Shown piece by piece: positions 44,021-54,519 of a stretch of 58,000 nt of DNA; the stretch's first letter is position 1, and each line of letters opens with the position of its first letter. The notes under the pieces were generated by a model. The model was not told the DNA's origin and did not search any database. It was given only the letters and a program-made list of their open reading frames with translations. Location of the stretch: assembly GCA_014529385.2 (NCBI GenBank), contig CM043943.1, positions 104,818,355 to 104,876,354 of the forward strand, written 5' to 3'. This stretch comes from Adiantum capillus-veneris (lineage: Eukaryota; Streptophyta; Polypodiopsida; Polypodiales; Pteridaceae). The position numbers and the translations under genes are program-made.

Positions 44021-45630
44021 GAAAGAGGGTGGTTCCACTGCAAATGCTGGTTCCACTACAAATGCAGCCATTGTTGAGTCTTCTGTGAAAGGAGACCGTG
44101 TTGCTGATGTTGATGCAGAATGGGCTTTTAGCGCAGAGTGCACTTACAATCCTGTTGTCCATGATGCATGCTTGTCAGTTGCTATAGATTCACATGTGTG
44201 GTATTTCGACAGTGGTGCTACAAAGCACATTACCTCACATCGTGAATTGTTTACCTCTCTCGAGTCTGTCCCTCATGGGAATTCAGTCACTTGTGCCAAC
44301 AACGCCTCTTATCCAGTTCAGGGAGTTGGAAAGATTGTGCTCGCTACTGCTCATGGCAGTTCCTTCACACTTGTTGATGCACTTTATGTACCTGGGATCA
44401 AGAAGAATCTCTTGTCTGTATCCGCAGTTGCTAGACTTGGACTTGTAGTCAAATTTGTGGATGACAGATGTACAGTTCATGATCTCAGTTTTGGTGATGA
44501 AATTGTTGTATCTGGGCTTTTGTGCCGTGGGCTGTATAAGCTCACTTTGTATGACAAGTGTGGAAATTTTTTTGCAAATGATGTTGCAGATTCAAGGGCT
44601 ATTTCAGATGCAAAACTTTGGCATGCACGTTTTGGTCATCTGAATTTTGCTAGTTTGTTGCATTTGCAGAAATCTGATATGGTTGCTTCTTTGCCACCTC
44701 TTGAAGCACCTGTCAAACATGTTTGTGAAGGCTGTATTTTGGGTAAGATGCAGCGTTCTAAATTTCCCAAGGATGGTTCAGTTCGGGCCACATGCAGGTT
44801 GCAGCTTGTGCATAGTGATGTTTGTGGGCCCATGCAAACTCTGTCCTTGGGCAATTACTTGTACTTCGTGACTTTCATTGATGATTACTCCAGGCATGCA
44901 TAGGTATTTCCGCTTAAAGCGAAGTCCGAAGTTTTTATGTGCTTCAAACAATTTCTGGCTATAGCTGAAAATGTCTCGAAATGTACTATGGACACCCTCC
45001 GTTCCGATCGAGGGGGGGAGTATATGTCTCATGAATTTAATGCATTTCTTGCTAGTCGTGGGATAAAACACCAATGTAAAGTGCCTTATACACCTCAGCA
45101 AAATGGTGTTGCTGAGAGGAAAAACAGGTCATTGACGGAAATGGCACGATGTATGGTCAAAATTCAAGCTTTGCCGCATTCTTTTTGGCTTGAGTCCATC
45201 GTGTGTGCCACTTATGTGCTTAACAGGTGTCCTATGAAAGCTTTGCAGTCTATTACTCCATATGAAGCATGGCATGATAGAAAGCCTTCTATTGAGCACA
45301 TGCGTGTTTTTGGCTGTTTGGCATATGCTTTGGTGCCACAAGTGCAGCGCAGAAAATTGGATGATAAGGTTGTCAAATGTATTTTTGTTGGTTATAGTGC
45401 TGAAAGCAAAGGTTACAGGTTGTATCATCCGCAAACAAAATGTATTCTGGTTTCACGGGATGTAGTGTTTGTGGAAGATTCTGTTCAGCCCTTGCTGTCA
45501 TGTACTAGAGACAGTAATGTAAGCTCACAGGACATTTATGACACTTTGTTGCCTCTTTTCAGTGGTGGAAATACGAATGTAAGTTCCAATGAGACAAATG
45601 TACAGCCTAGGAGGTTTCTGAAAATGTTCT
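44021..45630 (+). pseudogene. Copia protease and integrase
   Basis: The protease site WYFDSGATKHIT is at about 44200. The integrase zinc region has WHARFGHLN and VCEGCILGKMQ. The core has HSDVCGPM, FIDDYSRHA, then TAG (44901-44903, Trp usual) and VFPLKAKSE, TLRSDRGGEY and QQNGVAERKNRS (D, D, E residues present). The GYSAESKGYRLYHPQT region follows. A frameshift after QPRRF at about 45615 ends the frame. Confidence 0.85.
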
Positions 45631-46109
45631 AGATCAGCCTATTACTGATGCAGATGTACATGATGTACTTGATGAGGAAAGGGCTGAAAATGAGCAGGCT
45701 AGAGGTATGCCAAAATGGCTGGTGCACACTTTGCGTGACAGTAAATTGGATGCACCTTTGTCTAGTCGTACTTGTTCAGGCTCTCGCCATGCATCTTATG
45801 CATCAGATTGTTATGCTTTGGCTATGTCTAGCTTACATGATGTTGAGGAGCCTCTAACTTTTGATGAAGCACAAAATTCAGAAAATTGGATGGCTGCCAT
45901 GTAATCAGAATATGATGCACTTATAGAAAATGACACATGGACTTTATGTGATTTGCCTCTTGGCAAAAAGGCCATTGGTACAAAGTGGGTTTACAAGTTG
46001 AAACGCAAGCCGGATGGTGAGATCGATCGCCATAAGGCTCGACTTGTTGCAAAGGGTTATGCACAGCAAAAAGGCATAGATTATGAAGAGACTTTTGCTC
46101 CCACTTGTG

Positions 46110-46189
46110 GATAGTTCCCTTGTGCAGACTGTTCTTGATGCCTTACCAGATTCCTACCAGAATTTTACTAGTACTTGGAGACTTATGAC
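46110..46189 (+). repeat. Gag segment transplanted into RT
   Basis: GATAGTTCCCTTGTGCAGAC through CTTGGAGACTTATGAC repeats 43618-43696 of the same element almost exactly. In RT it replaces the usual stretch after EETFAP. The copy in gag lacks one base; the copy in RT keeps the intact gag frame ([19 protein letters not shown]). Confidence 0.9.
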
Positions 46190-47068
46190 TACTGTGCGTT
46201 TTCTATGTGCATTGGCAGCTCATTTTGGTTGGGATGTACATCAATCAGACATTGTTACTGCTTTCTTGAATGGTGACATATTTGAGGAAGTTTATGTAAC
46301 GCAGCCTCACGGTTTTGTCATAAAAGGACAAGAGGACAAAGTGTGCAAATGTAACAAGGCTTTGTATGGGTTGAAGCAATCTCCTCGTGCTTGGTATGAG
46401 AAAGCTGACACTCATTTGGTCAAACAAGGCTTTCGTAATAGTCCAACAGAAAGCACATTGTATGTAAAGCGTGAGGGTGATGTACTTCTCATTGTGGTTC
46501 TTTATGTTGATGATTTGCTGATCACTGGACCAAATGAGAGACATATTGCTGAATTTAAGGCTGATTTGAATGCTACTTTCAAGATGAAAGATTTGGGGCT
46601 GTTGCATCATTATTTGGGTATACAGTTTAAGCAGTGTGATGGTGGTATTGCCTTGTGTCAGAAAAGTTACATAGAGACATTGCTATGTAAGTTTGGACTT
46701 GAGGATTGCAAACCTATTGCCACTCCCATGGAAACAGGTTTGAAGTTGAGTCTACATGATGCTGGCGATCCTACTGATGTCACTCTTTATCAAATTGTTG
46801 TTGGCTGCCTCATTTATGTATGCAACACGAGGCCGGATATTCAGTTTGCAGTCTCACAGGTTTGTAGATTTATGCATAGCCCAGGGTCTAAGCATTGGCA
46901 GGCTGTCAAGAGGATTTTCTGCTACCTTAGTGGCACTTTACATCTTGGCTTGTTTTATCCCAAGGGGGGATCATTGCCGCCAGACTTACATGCTTTTTCG
47001 GACTCAGATTGGGCTGGTTGCTTTGACACGCGAGTGTCCACAAGTGGTTTTTGTTTCATGCTTGGAAG

Positions 47069-47234
47069 TTCATGTATATCATGGTTGAGCAAGAAGCAAC
47101 CTACTGTGTCCACTTCGAATGGTGAGGCTGAGTACAGGGCAGTCTTCACAGGGCACTTCATGTATATCATGGTTGAGCAAGAAGCAACCTACTGTGGCCA
47201 CTTCGAGTTGTGAGGCTGAGTACAGGGCAGTGCT
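47069..47234 (+). repeat. 88-bp tandem duplication in copia RNase H
   Basis: TTCATGTATATCATGGTTGA starts at 47069 and again at 47157; the copies differ at a few bases. The duplication covers SCISWLSKKQPTV..EAEYRA. Confidence 0.9.
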
Positions 47235-47303
47235 CACAGCTACGGTTGAGTGTGTATGGCTCAGACGCCTTATGGCTTATTTCGGTGTTGGACAAGTGTT
47301 TTA

Positions 47304-47720
47304 GGGCTTAACTACTCCCCTGTTCATACTCACGAGCACGACACAGACAACATACTTATCATCCGATGACACGACTAACCCGTAGGTGCACGTAGGCAAT
47401 CTCGTTAGCTTGTCAGGCTGAGAGCAATGTACACATACGCACTTTTATGATGCATCAATCACTAACCTTGGTAGAATGCAACCCACCCTATCCCTTAACT
47501 CTCACAACACAGTTTACACGTCCAATGAACTCAGAATCGCATCAAACTTACTAGGCACCATCCTCTCACTAGGACATACTTACCTATAAGTCTAATGTCA
47601 CCAGATTTGAACCCTAGCTATCTCGAATGCTGTCGCGATAGACCAACAGGTCATAATTCAAAAGTGGGCGAAACTTATGTTTATCAGTATCTATGTGTAG
47701 CTAATCTCTTTCTCATTCCA
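47304..47720. other. Interval without a gene
   Basis: No recognisable frame is seen. It contains GCTGTCGCGATAGACC (47629-47644), a partial relative of the AGTCTATCGCGATAGACT palindrome found further right. Confidence 0.5.
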
Positions 47721-47925
47721 TGAAGCACTTGATTATTGAAAACAGACACCGTTTGTGCTACTTACAAGCAAAACAAGCTCGAGGAAGAATCGATCGCGAT
47801 CAACTTGAAACGGCGAATGCATGGCGTGGGCGCGTAGCTCTCGGAGAGACTATCATGGTGGTGTGGTCGCATCGTGAATCCGGTGAGGGAGAAGCGCGCA
47901 ACGAAGAGGATAAGACACACTCACG

Positions 47926-47974
<49 letters not shown>

Positions 47975-48250
47975 ACTCGTACGACACAGGATTAATTCAA
48001 ATGTTATTCAAAAAATGGTTCTAAGGTGACTTTTATACTTTAGTCACCTTAGCTCAAAAAATGTACATGGGGTTCTCCTTCTCATGATTACAAAAGTGGG
48101 AATAATTTTGAGTCCTGACTAACTGACTAATATTTACATAATTCAGATGAATGGATCAAACTGATAAGACGTATTTGACATAAAAAAATGGAATTTGATA
48201 TGCTTTACAAATGGTCTCATTACAACAGTTGGACCAATGGGGCTCCAACA
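47721..48250 (-). mobile_element. 3' LTR of the right-hand - strand element
   Basis: On the - strand the LTR opens TGTTGGAGCCCCATTGG right after the purine tract at 48251-48266. A TATA-like AAGTATAAAA (48031-48040) is enclosed by a perfect 10-bp inverted repeat, CTAAGGTGAC at 48021-48030 and GTCACCTTAG at 48043-48052. A CT microsatellite follows downstream. The end of the LTR is not placed; the coordinate is approximate. Confidence 0.6.
47928..47972. repeat. (CT)n microsatellite
   Basis: About 22 CT units within the LTR, downstream of its TATA box on the - strand. Confidence 0.95.
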
Positions 48251-48266
48251 CTCCCCCCCTCCTAGT
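48251..48266 (-). other. Polypurine tract
   Basis: On the - strand ACTAGGAGGGGGGGAG precedes the LTR. The same 16 bases occur at 54343-54359. In both places a TAG stop lies within the tract, at the end of an acidic reading frame (DMN, DSD). Confidence 0.8.
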
Positions 48267-48304
48267 TCATGTCTACCATGACATGATCGTCTTTGTCTTC
48301 ATTG

Positions 48305-51300
48305 TCATTGTCGCCTTTCTTGAGTGATTTGCTGTAGAAACGCATCATAGCGCATAGAGTCACTTGCCATTAATGGGCCAAAAAATTTTGACTTATACAT
48401 GAAGAAGCCTGTGTAAAATGCTTCTTCAAATGTCTGGGGATGGTAGCTTGGCAGAAACATCAGCTGTTTGAAATAAGCATACAATACTAGCTCTCTCGGT
48501 GGCCCTCTTAGATCGTATGACAATTCTAAGATGCTTCTTTCAGTATTCATATACTCTGATGTCCAGCTTTCTGAGAAGGTTGTGAGACAGGCCAAAAATG
48601 TGCGAGCTATTTTACATAGCATCTTGCAGGATAGGTCAGGAGAGCCTCCGAATTCTGCTATGGCACCCTGCAGGGTTTTCACCATGTAAGAACCGGATAT
48701 TCTCTCTCCCTCTGCTGGCCCTGGAATTACTGGATAATTCAGCCATGTCGGATTTCTGCTCTGTAGTGCTTTATGTTGGCTGTAGGTGTATGTACGGGGA
48801 GTTGGGCAAAACGTTCTATCATTCCTCAGCTCAGGCGGTGCGTTGACTAAGTGGATCAAGTTATGAGGATGGTCCAATAGCCATTGACGCCTCCACTTTG
48901 GCTGGCTGTCCACTATTCTGTTTTGATGTTCCCTATCTTGTACTTCTCCTTCAAATACTGGCACTTGTTCTTCTTTTTCGAGCTGCCGTTGATGTGTTAG
49001 AGTCCCATACTTCAGCAGAGCATAAGGTAACATAGGTGCATTCCATTCTTGCTGTAGCTCTGCTGCTGTTCTGCCCGATTTGGAAAGCCCTTGTAGCAAC
49101 TCTGTTTCGAGTTGCATAGCCTTGTACCATATCATTTGTGTTTGCTTTTCCATCTGCTCGGCTAGCCTCTTCTCTTCCATCTTCGTGATTGAATCTTCTT
49201 CTGTCTCTTGGTATTTGGAGCCGGTTTGATCAGTCTGTGTATGTGCCTCCTGTTCATCTGAATCTTCGTCGTACTCATCTTGACCCCCATAAACTTTGGC
49301 GAGTCCAGCCAAATTCGTTGTTACTGGCTCCATGTGCACTCGTCCCTGTCCTTGGTGCTGCCCTGCACTTTGTAGACTTGCAATTTGTACTGTCATTGTT
49401 CTACTATTGATTTGTAGAGCTTGAAATTCCATGTCTTTTTTAGCGGCCGACTCCTCTAACTGTTTTATCATGATATGCAGGTTTTCATTTTCTTCCCTGA
49501 GTGATTTGGAAACAATGCTTTCCATTTCACTGTCAGGAGCTGGTCCTTGTTGTTGTTCACTTTGCAAATCTGAAATTTGTCTTTGTAGTTCACCTTCTGC
49601 TCTAAGCGCACTTTCAGCAATCATTAAACGTTGTTTTCTTTCTAACTCTAGCTCCCTCTTTAGTGCAGCCACTTCTTCTTCTGGATGGACTACTGGTATT
49701 GTTGGTAGCGACGTTTTTTGCTTTTTAGCGCATTCGATTTCTCTTGCTTGGATATCTGTTACTGCTCTTAAATCTTTGACTTCAATTTGTAAGTCATCGA
49801 TGATGACTTGCAAACTTGTGATGGCCTCTAGCGCATCTTGCTTTTCCTTTTCCAACTGTTGGATGTGTTCGTCTCTTTCACTGACATCTTCAAGGAACAC
49901 GTTTATTGTATCTTCACATATGGCATTGAAGTCTTCCGATTCCTGTAAATTGTCCTTGAGAAGATTTACTGTGCCTTTGAGCCCCAATATTTCAGTATCT
50001 CTGATGCTGATCAGCTTTAGAGTGTCTTCCCTTTGCTCTTGTAGTCTCTGAACTTCCTCATCAGTTTTTTGTAGCTTCATTTTGTTGGACCGGTTCTGAT
50101 CAGCTAACCATTGACTGTGCAGTCTTGTTCGGTTTAGTATTGCCGCCATTGATTGCAAATCTTCATCTATAGTAGCTTCCAGCTCAATTTCTTGAGAGGA
50201 GGAAGCTTTATCTTTAGACTGATCCACCACCTTTTGCTTGCCTTTATCACTTTGTGATATGGTTCCAGTGTTTTGGCGTCTATCTGTTCCTTCTTCTTCT
50301 TCCCGTTCACTGGGCGGTGTGTGAACTCTGTCATCTCGATGTGAGATTTCTGAATGCGAAGTAGATTCAGCAGGTGGGCTAGATTGCCTCTCACTTGTAT
50401 CTGGCCTTGGAGATGGCGGCGGTGTCTCCTGATCACGTGAAGTCGGCCTCAGCTGATCCCTCAAAGTTTGGAGATCCTCCTCTTCTAGTAGAAGTTCTGG
50501 CTCATCCCTCGCATTTCTTTCTTGGATGTATTTCTTGAACCAGTCCAGCTCAAAAGCTGGGTTGTTTCTATTCTTCGTTCTCAGTGTGAAAGTGCTACTA
50601 GACGGTTTCCAAGTGGCGCCTACATCGCCTCGTAGAGATCTTTCTAGAGCAAACCCTTCTAGCATCCTTTCCATCTTTGCTATCTTCTGCAACCTGGTGT
50701 TGTTTTCCATTTTCGCTTTTCGCTTCTTTAGTCGGGCATCTTTCTCTTCAGTTCTTTTTTCTTCAACCATATTTTCTTGTGTACTTCTTGTCACTCTTTC
50801 CAGCTTTCATCCTCCAATGGTATTAATAGATGCCGGTACTTTCCTTTGTGATCCGTCTTCGCTATTTTCCCTTAATACCAGCCAGTCGTTTTGATGAGGG
50901 GCAGGTGGAAATTGATCTACCGCGCCTATGGCATGGTATATTACTCTGGTTAGGACTTCTCCTCCTGCAATGTAATTGGGTCTGTCCTGCCTTAGCTTTG
51001 TCATTTCTTCAAACAGATATGACGCGTGATCTATGTAGAACTCACGGGTCATTCCCATAGCCCATGTCAATGTGGTTGAGATGCTCCCGTGCGGTGTAGT
51101 GTATCTTGGCGGCCTTTTGCTGTAGCTCAACAAACATTGACTGTAGATCTATGTCAACTCTCTTACTTCTGGGTTTGCTATGAGTTCGAAAGAAGGTAGT
51201 TTGGACTTTTGCAAGTAAACTGTGAGATTTTTCCTTCTTTCTCTCATGTTTGCTCCTTGATCTGACAGTTTCAATGCCTCTTTGATGATCTCTTTGGTGA

Positions 51301-51703
51301 TCTGTATCTCCATCACTTCATTATCCATGCCTGCCACTCTACAAGTTCCATCTTCTTGGATAGTCTCTATTAGATGTTGTACCCTCTTGAAATCTATCCC
51401 TACTGGTGGTAGTGACACAAAGTTCCACAAGCCGACTTTTTTGAGCCATCACCTTTGCGGTGATCTTTTCAAGTAATTCTCTGCCTCCTTGGGAATCATC
51501 ACTGTATCCACTAAGTTTCTTTTGTCATCCACATATGAACCTTGATATATCTGAAAGGCCGCTGCTTGTTGCACATCTGCAGGTATCCATGTGGCTGCTG
51601 GCTTTAAAGAATTGGGTAGAAGTGCATAGGGTGCTGCACCTTCCGTTGCCAGGTTCTTGCCTTTTCTTTTTCCCTGAGAAGCCTCCATAGATCCTGTCAT
51701 CAC
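48305..51703 (-). CDS. Long accessory retroelement ORF: WLKK domain, coiled coil, conserved C-terminal domain
   Basis: The frame starts MMTGSMEASQGKRKGKNLAT (51703) with a basic, possibly nuclear, N-terminus. WLKKVGLWNFVSLPPVGIDF (about 51450) and KEIIKEALKLSDQG follow, then HIDMGYGNDP / REFYIDHASYLFEEMTKL (about 51060), then an uninterrupted 829-codon stretch from 50794. That stretch is highly charged, with proline-rich SPRPDTSERQSSPP and a long coiled coil (about 50200-49400, LKRELELERKQRLMIAES), and ends in the domain shared with 40541-41275 (VDSQPKWRRQWLL to FEEAFYTGFFMYKSKFFGPL). Small frameshifts separate the first segments (near 51450, 51150, 50800), but the 2.5-kb main frame is intact. 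No RT or protease is attached. Its place between a palindrome array and a PPT-LTR marks it as an extra gypsy ORF. Function unknown; a structural or nuclear role is only a guess. Confidence 0.7.
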
Positions 51704-51984
51704 AATTATCAGTTAATTCACAAACATAGTCCTACTCTCCTAAATTGATTACCACTTAATCATGCATCTAGATGAGCCTTCTTAATCCCAAGATTAGTTA
51801 AGATAAAATGTTAGCAGATAGACAAGTTCTTCCATTGTGCGACTTTGGCGGCTTTAAATTGATGTTGTTGGTGAAGGAGAACAAGTCCAAATGCCTTGAA
51901 ACTTTGTGTGGTGTATTCTCTCATGGCATGTAAGGTCACTCCATAAGCCAAAGCTCAAAATCTGTCCCTTTGCTATATTTTCTT
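51704..51984 (-). other. Leader between array B and the accessory ORF
   Basis: No gene. On the - strand it runs from the last palindrome to the ATG at 51703, ending TGATAATTGTGATGACAGGA. Its sequence does not match the leader between array C and its ORF. Confidence 0.5.
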
Positions 51985-52726
51985 AGTCTACCGTGATAGA
52001 TTGGCACTTTTTTGATCTGGGTCCTTTCTTGCAGTTGTGACTCCACCACTTGGTTTCCCATACCTTGCACATGGTCTGATCCCCTTTTCACCTCAAATGA
52101 ATGTCAAGTGACCCCTTTTTGGATCAACTCCCAATTTTCCAGATTCCCTTCAGAGAGATGTTGGTCTATCTCCTTCATTTTGTGTTGTTTGGGCTCAAAC
52201 TTAGTGGGTGGTCATCTTGCATCATGTTGAAGACAACTGCTAATTCAGATTTTTGATAAGATGGTCCAGTATCCCTCTGCTTGGTCTATCATGATACACT
52301 GGGACTTAGTGCCAGTCTGTCATTTTCTGGCTTTGTGACCATCTGTCTACCTTCTCCCAGTTGATGCAAGGTTTCTTGACCCCTTACATGTAAATTTTAC
52401 ATGTCTGCCCTTGAGAATTTTTGTTCTGACTCTGAGTTGTCTGCATGTCTTTCTCAGCTTGCTATATGAGTCCATCTTGGCAACAAATTTGGTGTACTGC
52501 CTTCATTTGCTTCCCCAAGTCTAGCTTATAAAAATTTGAAAAGTCTTTCCCCCCAAAAATTGTTGCAGCAAGTCTATCGCAATAGACTGAGCTTTTTGGC
52601 CAAAATAGATTTTTCTGGCACTTTGACTTGATATTGGTGGTTAACATTCCTTGTTAGCACCCCTCATGAAGCCAAAGTCAAATTTTCCCTTATCTAAGTG
52701 CAAGTTCAAGTCTATCGCGATAGACT
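51985..52726 (-). repeat. Palindrome array B: AGTCTATCGCGATAGACT
   Basis: Copies lie at 52709-52726 (perfect), 52571-52588 (one change), 52283-52300 and 51985-52002 (degenerate). Spacings read in the - direction are 138, 288 and 298 bp. The array sits about 280 bp upstream of the accessory ORF on the same strand. Like array A it has one short and several near-290-bp intervals. The 18-mer has the same TCGCGA centre as array A but different arms. Confidence 0.8.
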
Positions 52727-54342
52727 GGGCACTTTGTCATTTTTACCAGTTTTTTGATGTTAGTTGACATTCATGGTGTTAATAGACCCTCCTAGGCACA
52801 CACATCAAGTTTTAATCAATTTAGCAGAATGTACTCCCTATTTGCAGCACTTAGTTGGTCCTGAAGTCGAAGTAGACCACTTAGGTGATAGTCGCGGTTC
52901 CTTTTGGTCTTTGTATGATTCCAGCTGTCTTCTACTTCCTTTTGACCTTCCATCCAAGCAGTCGGTTGTTGTTTTGGTGTTTGAAACACCAAGAACGACC
53001 ATTTGGACGTCTTTCTGGCCTGTTGCCGGCATTTGCCCTAGTGGAAGAACTTTGTTTCCTGAGTGGACACATTCCATCTCGTAGTTGACCTCCTTTGGAT
53101 GTTCCTTGTTGAATTTGGTGTAATTTTGTCACTTGGTCGGCCCGTTAGAGTATCGTGACGCTTTGTGCGGTTTTTGTCAGATAGGGACTTTAGGCTCCGT
53201 TTTGACGAACTTTTTCATAATCTAACCCTTCAATCGGTTTGTCGAGGTCATTGGCTTGCTGTCTATGAATTTTGGCTCATTTTCGATCACCTTGGTTTTG
53301 TCGCCCATTTGTAGGTCCTGCTAAATTAGGGTTTTCTGAGCGGCTTCCTTCATGCTTACCGAGGTCATAGGCCCGATCCCTAAGCTATTAGCATTGTGCC
53401 TTTCACTTTTGGTCCCATTTGGTGGCCTCTAGGTCTCCCTAACAACCATTCTACCGTATGTGTGCACAGGTTGTGATTGTGATGCCGGATAGGTTTTGCG
53501 ACTAACTGAAGTAAACAACACTTAGAGTCAGTGTTGACGAGCATACCTCTTATATCTGATGTCGATCTGACGACCGTGCGCGATGGATGAGCTCCCGGAA
53601 TTCTCAACTGCTGTAGGGAGCTCTCTCTCTCTCACTATGGAAAATGACTCAAATGAGGGATTTCTAGCCTAGTCTCTCTATATGTAATCGAGACTCCGAC
53701 ACCAAATTTTCCCATCTTTTACCTGTGGCCATAACTTTTTGCGAGATGCGGTTTATGCTCGCAAATTTCCTGATTTGGACTTCGGTTGCTCCAATTTTAC
53801 CATTTTTGTAGATTTCTCCTTTTGGAGGTCCCTTCATGACGGTGGTCATTTTGCTCTGTCACCTTTGTAGTCCTTATTTTTTTTGTGTCTTCTTTACCTT
53901 GCTCTGATCAGGCGTCTCTTCTTTTGTATTTCCATCTGGATTGCGGATTTTTTTCTATAATTTTTGCTAGAAAATGGCTAAAATAAAGCAAATTAATCCC
54001 AAAATAACCCGAAAATAGCAATTCTAACCTAGACAAATTCCAATGAGAAGCAAAACACTTTGTAGCTCACTTTTCTCTCGTCTATTTACAATCTCGCTCA
54101 CTATCGTCAACCTTGGCCTATTTTTTGCTGTTTTTAGACAGTTTTTGGCCAGATTTGACTCTCTTTATAGTCTATACACATCCCTAGGGGCTCATGAATG
54201 ATGATTTGGTCCCCGATTCTGATTAATTACAAAGGCATATTCTTTTTCCAAAAATCACACAATAAAACGCAAAAAATGGTTGAAAAATTGCTCGCAAACA
54301 TTGCCCTCTAATATATGACATGATGAGTCCACATTTGGAATG
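52727..54342 (-). mobile_element. Probable 3' LTR of the ORF1-gag element, plus unassigned DNA
   Basis: This starts just after the purine tract at 54343-54359, where a 3' LTR is expected (the first bases, GCATTCCAAATG, lack a canonical TG). CTATAAAGAG at 54161-54170 on the - strand is a good TATA box about 180 bp in. The rest is AT-rich, with no convincing protein on either strand. The end of the LTR is not placed. Confidence 0.45.
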
Positions 54343-54359
54343 CCTCCCCCCCTCCTAGT
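54343..54359 (-). other. Polypurine tract
   Basis: On the - strand GACTAGGAGGGGGGGAG; it shares 16 bases with the tract at 48251-48266. Confidence 0.75.
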
Positions 54360-54519
54360 CGGAGTCCTCCCGGACGACAGGGTATCGTCAAGGGTATGTG
54401 TTGTGCATGGGTTTGAACTTGTGCTAATGCAGGCCTTTTAATATAGCCCTATATGCATGTACGGTCAATGCATGTAGAAAGAATGTATGCAGTGCAAGAG
54501 GAAGGTATAAGCGATTCGC

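Larger units (their letters stand above)
42573..47303 (+). mobile_element. Ty1/copia retrotransposon, 3' end missing
   Basis: Copia gene order (gag, protease, integrase, RT, RNase H) follows a 227-bp 5' LTR and a methionine-type primer site. RNase H ends early at about 47303, and no copy of the LTR is found downstream, so the 3' end is deleted. Multiple stops, frameshifts and two internal duplications make it inactive. Confidence 0.9.
45631..47303 (+). pseudogene. Copia RT and RNase H
   Basis: After LTFDEAQNSENWMAAM and a TAA (45902, Gln usual) the RT reads [36 protein letters not shown] gag-derived 80-bp segment then interrupts it (46110-46189) before ALAAHFGWDVHQSDIVTAFL, ALYGLKQSPRAWY and the catalytic LYVDDLLITG. 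RNase H has FSDSDWAGC and SWLSKKQPTV..NGEAEYRA, with an 88-bp tandem duplication (47069-47234) that shifts the frame. It stops at VWLRRLMAYFG, about 60-80 residues short of a normal end. Confidence 0.9.
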
